A stretch of 64,000 nucleotides of DNA, from contig NZHC01000076.1 of the NCBI GenBank assembly GCA_002689655.1, positions 218,429 to 282,428 of the forward strand. Direction: 5' to 3'. Of this stretch, positions 61,861-64,000 are shown piece after piece. The number at the start of each line of letters is the position of its first letter. Position 1 is the first letter of the stretch. Source of the stretch: Rhodopirellula sp. (lineage in GTDB: Bacteria > Planctomycetota > Planctomycetia > Pirellulales > Pirellulaceae). Under the pieces are notes generated by a model. It ran no database searches, had not been told where the DNA came from, and saw only the letters and a program-made list of their open reading frames with translations. A program made the translations under genes and the position numbers.

Positions 61861-62940
61861 TCAGAGGGTCGGTAGACTCACCTTGGTTGGCTGATTGGCA
61901 GCCCGCATGGCCAATTCACGTACCACTGCTTTGCAGATGGCATCAAATGGCGCTCGCGATGCATCATTTGACTGGATCACATCCGCCAGTTTGCCCTCAT
62001 CGCCAGCAATCCGAAGTGTGATATCGATTGGCAGTCCACCGAGGAATGGCACATTAAGCTCCTCAGCTTTTTTTCGCGCCCCACCTTTTCCGAAAATGTC
62101 ATACGTCTTGCCGCTATCTGGGCACTGAAAGCCGCTCATGTTTTCTACCATTCCCAAGATGGGAATTTCAACTTTACGAAACATGCTGACAGCCTTGATT
62201 GCATCAAGCAGAGCAACTTCCTGAGGAGTGCACACGATGACAGCACCTGCTAGCGGAAGTGCTTGTGATAGGGTCAGTGCAACATCACCGGTACCTGGTG
62301 GCATATCGATGATCAGGTAGTCCAGATCACCCCAATCGGTTTCACCGAGAAATTGGTTAATTGATCCATGCAGCATTGGACCTCTCCAAATCACGGCCTG
62401 ATCAGGTTCGACAAGAAATCCCATCGACATCACCGGAAGATCATCATCGAGTTTGATAGGATCAATTCGCTTTTGCGCAGTGATGGCTGGGCGACCACTT
62501 AAACCCAGCAATTGAGGGATGCTTGGGCCATAAACATCAGCATCCATCAATCCCACTTTGGCACCGTATCGCCGTAAAGTCAGTGCCAAGGAAGCTGCCA
62601 CGGTGCTCTTTCCGACACCTCCTTTGCCACTGCCCACAGCGATCACGCTTTTCGCTTTTAACGCGATTTGTCCGACCCGCGCTGGTGGCCGCGGATGGTT
62701 GACGTAGGTGATTGTGACTTTGCTTCCAGGTGCCGCTGCGACGATTTTGGATTCCAAAGCGTCAGATAGTTCATCAGCCACGGGTGCGCTGTGGCTGGTC
62801 AATCCTATTGTGAGGGCAGCGTTGTCTTGGTCGACAACGATGTCCTTGATTTGACCCATGGAATCCAACCCACGCCCTGTTTCGGGGTCGGGGTGATCGG
62901 AAATAGCTTTCCGGACGATTTCGGGGGACAGGTTACTCAT
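61861..62940 (-). CDS. mrp: Mrp/NBP35-family Fe-S cluster carrier ATPase (ApbC)
   Basis: A 359-residue protein with an N-terminal DUF59/MIP18-like domain (MSNLSPEIVRKAISDHPDPE onward) and a ParA/MinD-like ATPase. The deviant Walker A is VGSGKGGVGKSTVAASLAL, and YLIIDMPPGTGDVALTLSQ is the Walker B area. Mrp proteins carry or insert Fe-S clusters in the cytoplasm. The usual C-x-x-C pair is represented by only one cysteine (MSGFQCPDSGKTYDIFG), so cluster binding may differ. ATG 62940 is preferred to 63033 because the extra 31 residues are unlike the family. A terminator follows. Confidence 0.9.
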   Translation of the reverse strand: MSNLSPEIVRKAISDHPDPETGRGLDSMGQIKDIVVDQDNAALTIGLTSHSAPVADELSDALESKIVAAAPGSKVTITYVNHPRPPARVGQIALKAKSVIAVGSGKGGVGKSTVAASLALTLRRYGAKVGLMDADVYGPSIPQLLGLSGRPAITAQKRIDPIKLDDDLPVMSMGFLVEPDQAVIWRGPMLHGSINQFLGETDWGDLDYLIIDMPPGTGDVALTLSQALPLAGAVIVCTPQEVALLDAIKAVSMFRKVEIPILGMVENMSGFQCPDSGKTYDIFGKGGARKKAEELNVPFLGGLPIDITLRIAGDEGKLADVIQSNDASRAPFDAICKAVVRELAMRAANQPTKVSLPTL

Positions 62941-63157
62941 GATCGATCTCGTGACGCTGTTGGAGGACTTCGATTTTTGGGATTCCGGGAGGGGGCAACG
63001 TTGCTGGCCGTCTTGTTCACCGAAAAAGGCCAATCTGATGGTCGAGAACAGACCGAGAGACGATGCGATTTTTAGAACACGATAGCGGCAAAATTACTAT
63101 AGCACTCGACACTTGCTAGCGAATTCTCGAGGCGCCTGCCCAGAAGATTCCACACCC

Positions 63158-63580
63158 TTAGTCTATTAACTGGGTCCACCTTGCGAAGTGGAGGTGAATC
63201 ATGCGGGTCAAACGCGGCAATTCTTCCGGATGCTGGACTCTTGTTGCGACTGGAAAAGGGGTCAGGCACCATTGCTCACGATGGGTCAACTGATGACAGG
63301 CGATAATTTGTAGTGCCTGAGGGTTGTTGGCAGTGGATCGAGCGAGTGAATCGCAATGAGCAGCGAGTGAATCTCGACGGACTTCCCACAGAACAATCGA
63401 GGGTTCTGAGAGGCTGAGCATCGCAAGTGTTTCGTCCCTACTTGCTGATTTGACTTTCGGGATGAGGTCAGCTGGAAACATGTCCGGTCCAAATCTGCGT
63501 ACAGCAGTGAGCCATCGGCTACCTGTTTCGCAGATAATCCACGTTCGAATGTCACTTGGATCAACGAGAGACCAATTCAT
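63158..63580 (-). CDS. Hypothetical protein coupled to the Fis-type regulator
   Basis: A 140-residue protein. It starts MNWSLVDPSDIRTWIICETG and has a Trp/Arg/Leu-rich sequence (SIVLWEVRRDSLAAHCDSLA) and a His/Arg-rich C-terminus. No family recognised, and no signal peptide or membrane segment. Its ATG directly follows the TGA of the upstream regulator with no spacing (TGAATG), so the two are translationally coupled and could act in one regulatory step. Confidence 0.65.
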   Translation of the reverse strand: MNWSLVDPSDIRTWIICETGSRWLTAVRRFGPDMFPADLIPKVKSASRDETLAMLSLSEPSIVLWEVRRDSLAAHCDSLARSTANNPQALQIIACHQLTHREQWCLTPFPVATRVQHPEELPRLTRMIHLHFARWTQLID

Positions 63581-64000
63581 TCAACGAGATTCCTTGGGTG
63601 ACGGAGTGCCGGAGGAATGATCATCAAGTCGTCGAATCAAGCGTGCTCTGCTGATACCGAGTCGTCGTGCAGCCTCTGCACGGTTGCCATCAGTAGATTC
63701 GAGAGTATCGTTGATCAGTCTCAGTTCATACCGTTGCATCGCATCATCGAGCGACAGTTTTGTATATTTGGCAAGGTTGGAGATGGAACCGGGCTGGTAG
63801 GAACGAATCGCCAAGGGCAGGTGCTCACACGCAATCACACTTCCCGTCGCAGTTCGGCTCGAATGTCGAATGGCATCTTCCAATTCCTCATAGTTGTGAG
63901 GCCACGGGTAAATGACCAGCGCATCCAGCGCGGCTCGACTGATTCTTTCAGCGGGACCTTCACCGGCAGCGTATCGTGCATCAAGCATTGCCGTGGCAAT
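63581..64000 (-). CDS. C-terminal part of a sigma-54/Fis-type response regulator (5' end beyond window)
   Basis: The frame is open to base 64000, giving 139 residues of the C-terminal end. It reads as the end of an NtrC-like AAA+ domain (ARYAAGEGPAERISRAALDALV, then YPWPHNYEELEDAIRHS, the W-P-x-N-x-x-E-L motif in altered form). A Fis-type HTH (GNRAEAARRLGISRARLIRRL) follows. Such proteins activate sigma-54 promoters. The AAA+ core and any receiver domain are outside the window. It overlaps no other gene; the next gene starts right after its TGA. Confidence 0.82.
   Translation of the reverse strand: MATAMLDARYAAGEGPAERISRAALDALVIYPWPHNYEELEDAIRHSSRTATGSVIACEHLPLAIRSYQPGSISNLAKYTKLSLDDAMQRYELRLINDTLESTDGNRAEAARRLGISRARLIRRLDDHSSGTPSPKESR

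Noticed and set aside
1-64000. tRNA, rRNA, CRISPR arrays, IS elements and phage genes
   Set aside because: No clover-leaf T-loop with acceptor pairing, spacer-repeat array, transposase or integrase was seen on reading either strand; a tRNA or small RNA search by software could still find something missed.

Overview
The window looks like chromosomal DNA of a planctomycete, probably a Pirellulaceae-type organism. The clearest signs are the adjacent PSD1-type cytochrome (DUF1549/DUF1553) and DUF1501 genes, which are hallmark paralogous families of Planctomycetes, together with paired ExbD genes, many exported or coiled-coil proteins without clear relatives, and few recognisable Shine-Dalgarno sites. 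Base composition is close to even. I see no rRNA, tRNA, CRISPR array, insertion sequence, integrase or prophage; the window is mostly housekeeping and lineage-specific genes in short operons, many joined by 1-4 base overlaps.

Layout. 1-2304 (minus): two ExbD proteins and the start of an exported repeat protein. 2401-3391: a methyltransferase, then two broken gene ends lying back to back (an AraC regulator and a GlcG/HbpS-like protein). 3559-7407: the PSD1 cytochrome/DUF1501 pair. 7473-10320 (minus): an overlapping operon of a zinc-ribbon membrane protein, an HD phosphohydrolase and NagB. 10319-13975: TrmL, a small membrane protein, an RNA m5C methyltransferase and an MFS transporter. 14238-16719: a lipoprotein and a large exported protein. 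16724-20106: a divergent module of coiled-coil, tail-anchored and TelA-like proteins. 20319-25256: a YdeP-type molybdoenzyme and a membrane-anchored 868-residue coiled coil. 25375-28108: a small membrane protein, prfB with its programmed +1 frameshift, and divergent mnmA. 28390-32191: a repeat-tailed TPR protein, a CBM9-like protein, and an SSS symporter with its DUF3311 partner. 32414-43189: a DASS/RCK transporter, HrpA, a VWA protein, GNAT and DUF1294 proteins, an SF1 helicase and a TPR membrane protein. 43626-46268: ClpC.

46439-50317 (minus) is the replication-initiation locus. dnaA is followed by dnaN, with a 395-base AT-rich spacer between them that carries a perfect DnaA box and a near-match; cysteine desulfurase lies upstream. 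The DnaA is unusual: it lacks the N-terminal domains I-II and has a divergent AAA+ core. 50363-54777 holds a small membrane protein, ScpB with a 118-residue acidic tail, and hemA coupled to a HemX/CcsA-like protein. 54891-60742 holds ComEC, prolyl oligopeptidase and an M50 protease. 61095-61361 is a tiny lysine/alanine histone H1-like protein behind a long structured leader. 61861-64000 (minus) holds Mrp, a hypothetical protein and the C-terminal end of a Fis/sigma-54-type regulator.

The most promising undescribed material is (i) the three-gene TelA-like/coiled-coil module at 16.7-20.1 kb, (ii) the reduced DnaA with its candidate origin, (iii) the acidic-tailed ScpB, which with the lysine-rich histone-like protein suggests unusual chromosome organisation, and (iv) the back-to-back gene remnants at 3.0-3.4 kb. 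All functions are inferred from motifs read by eye; no database search was possible.
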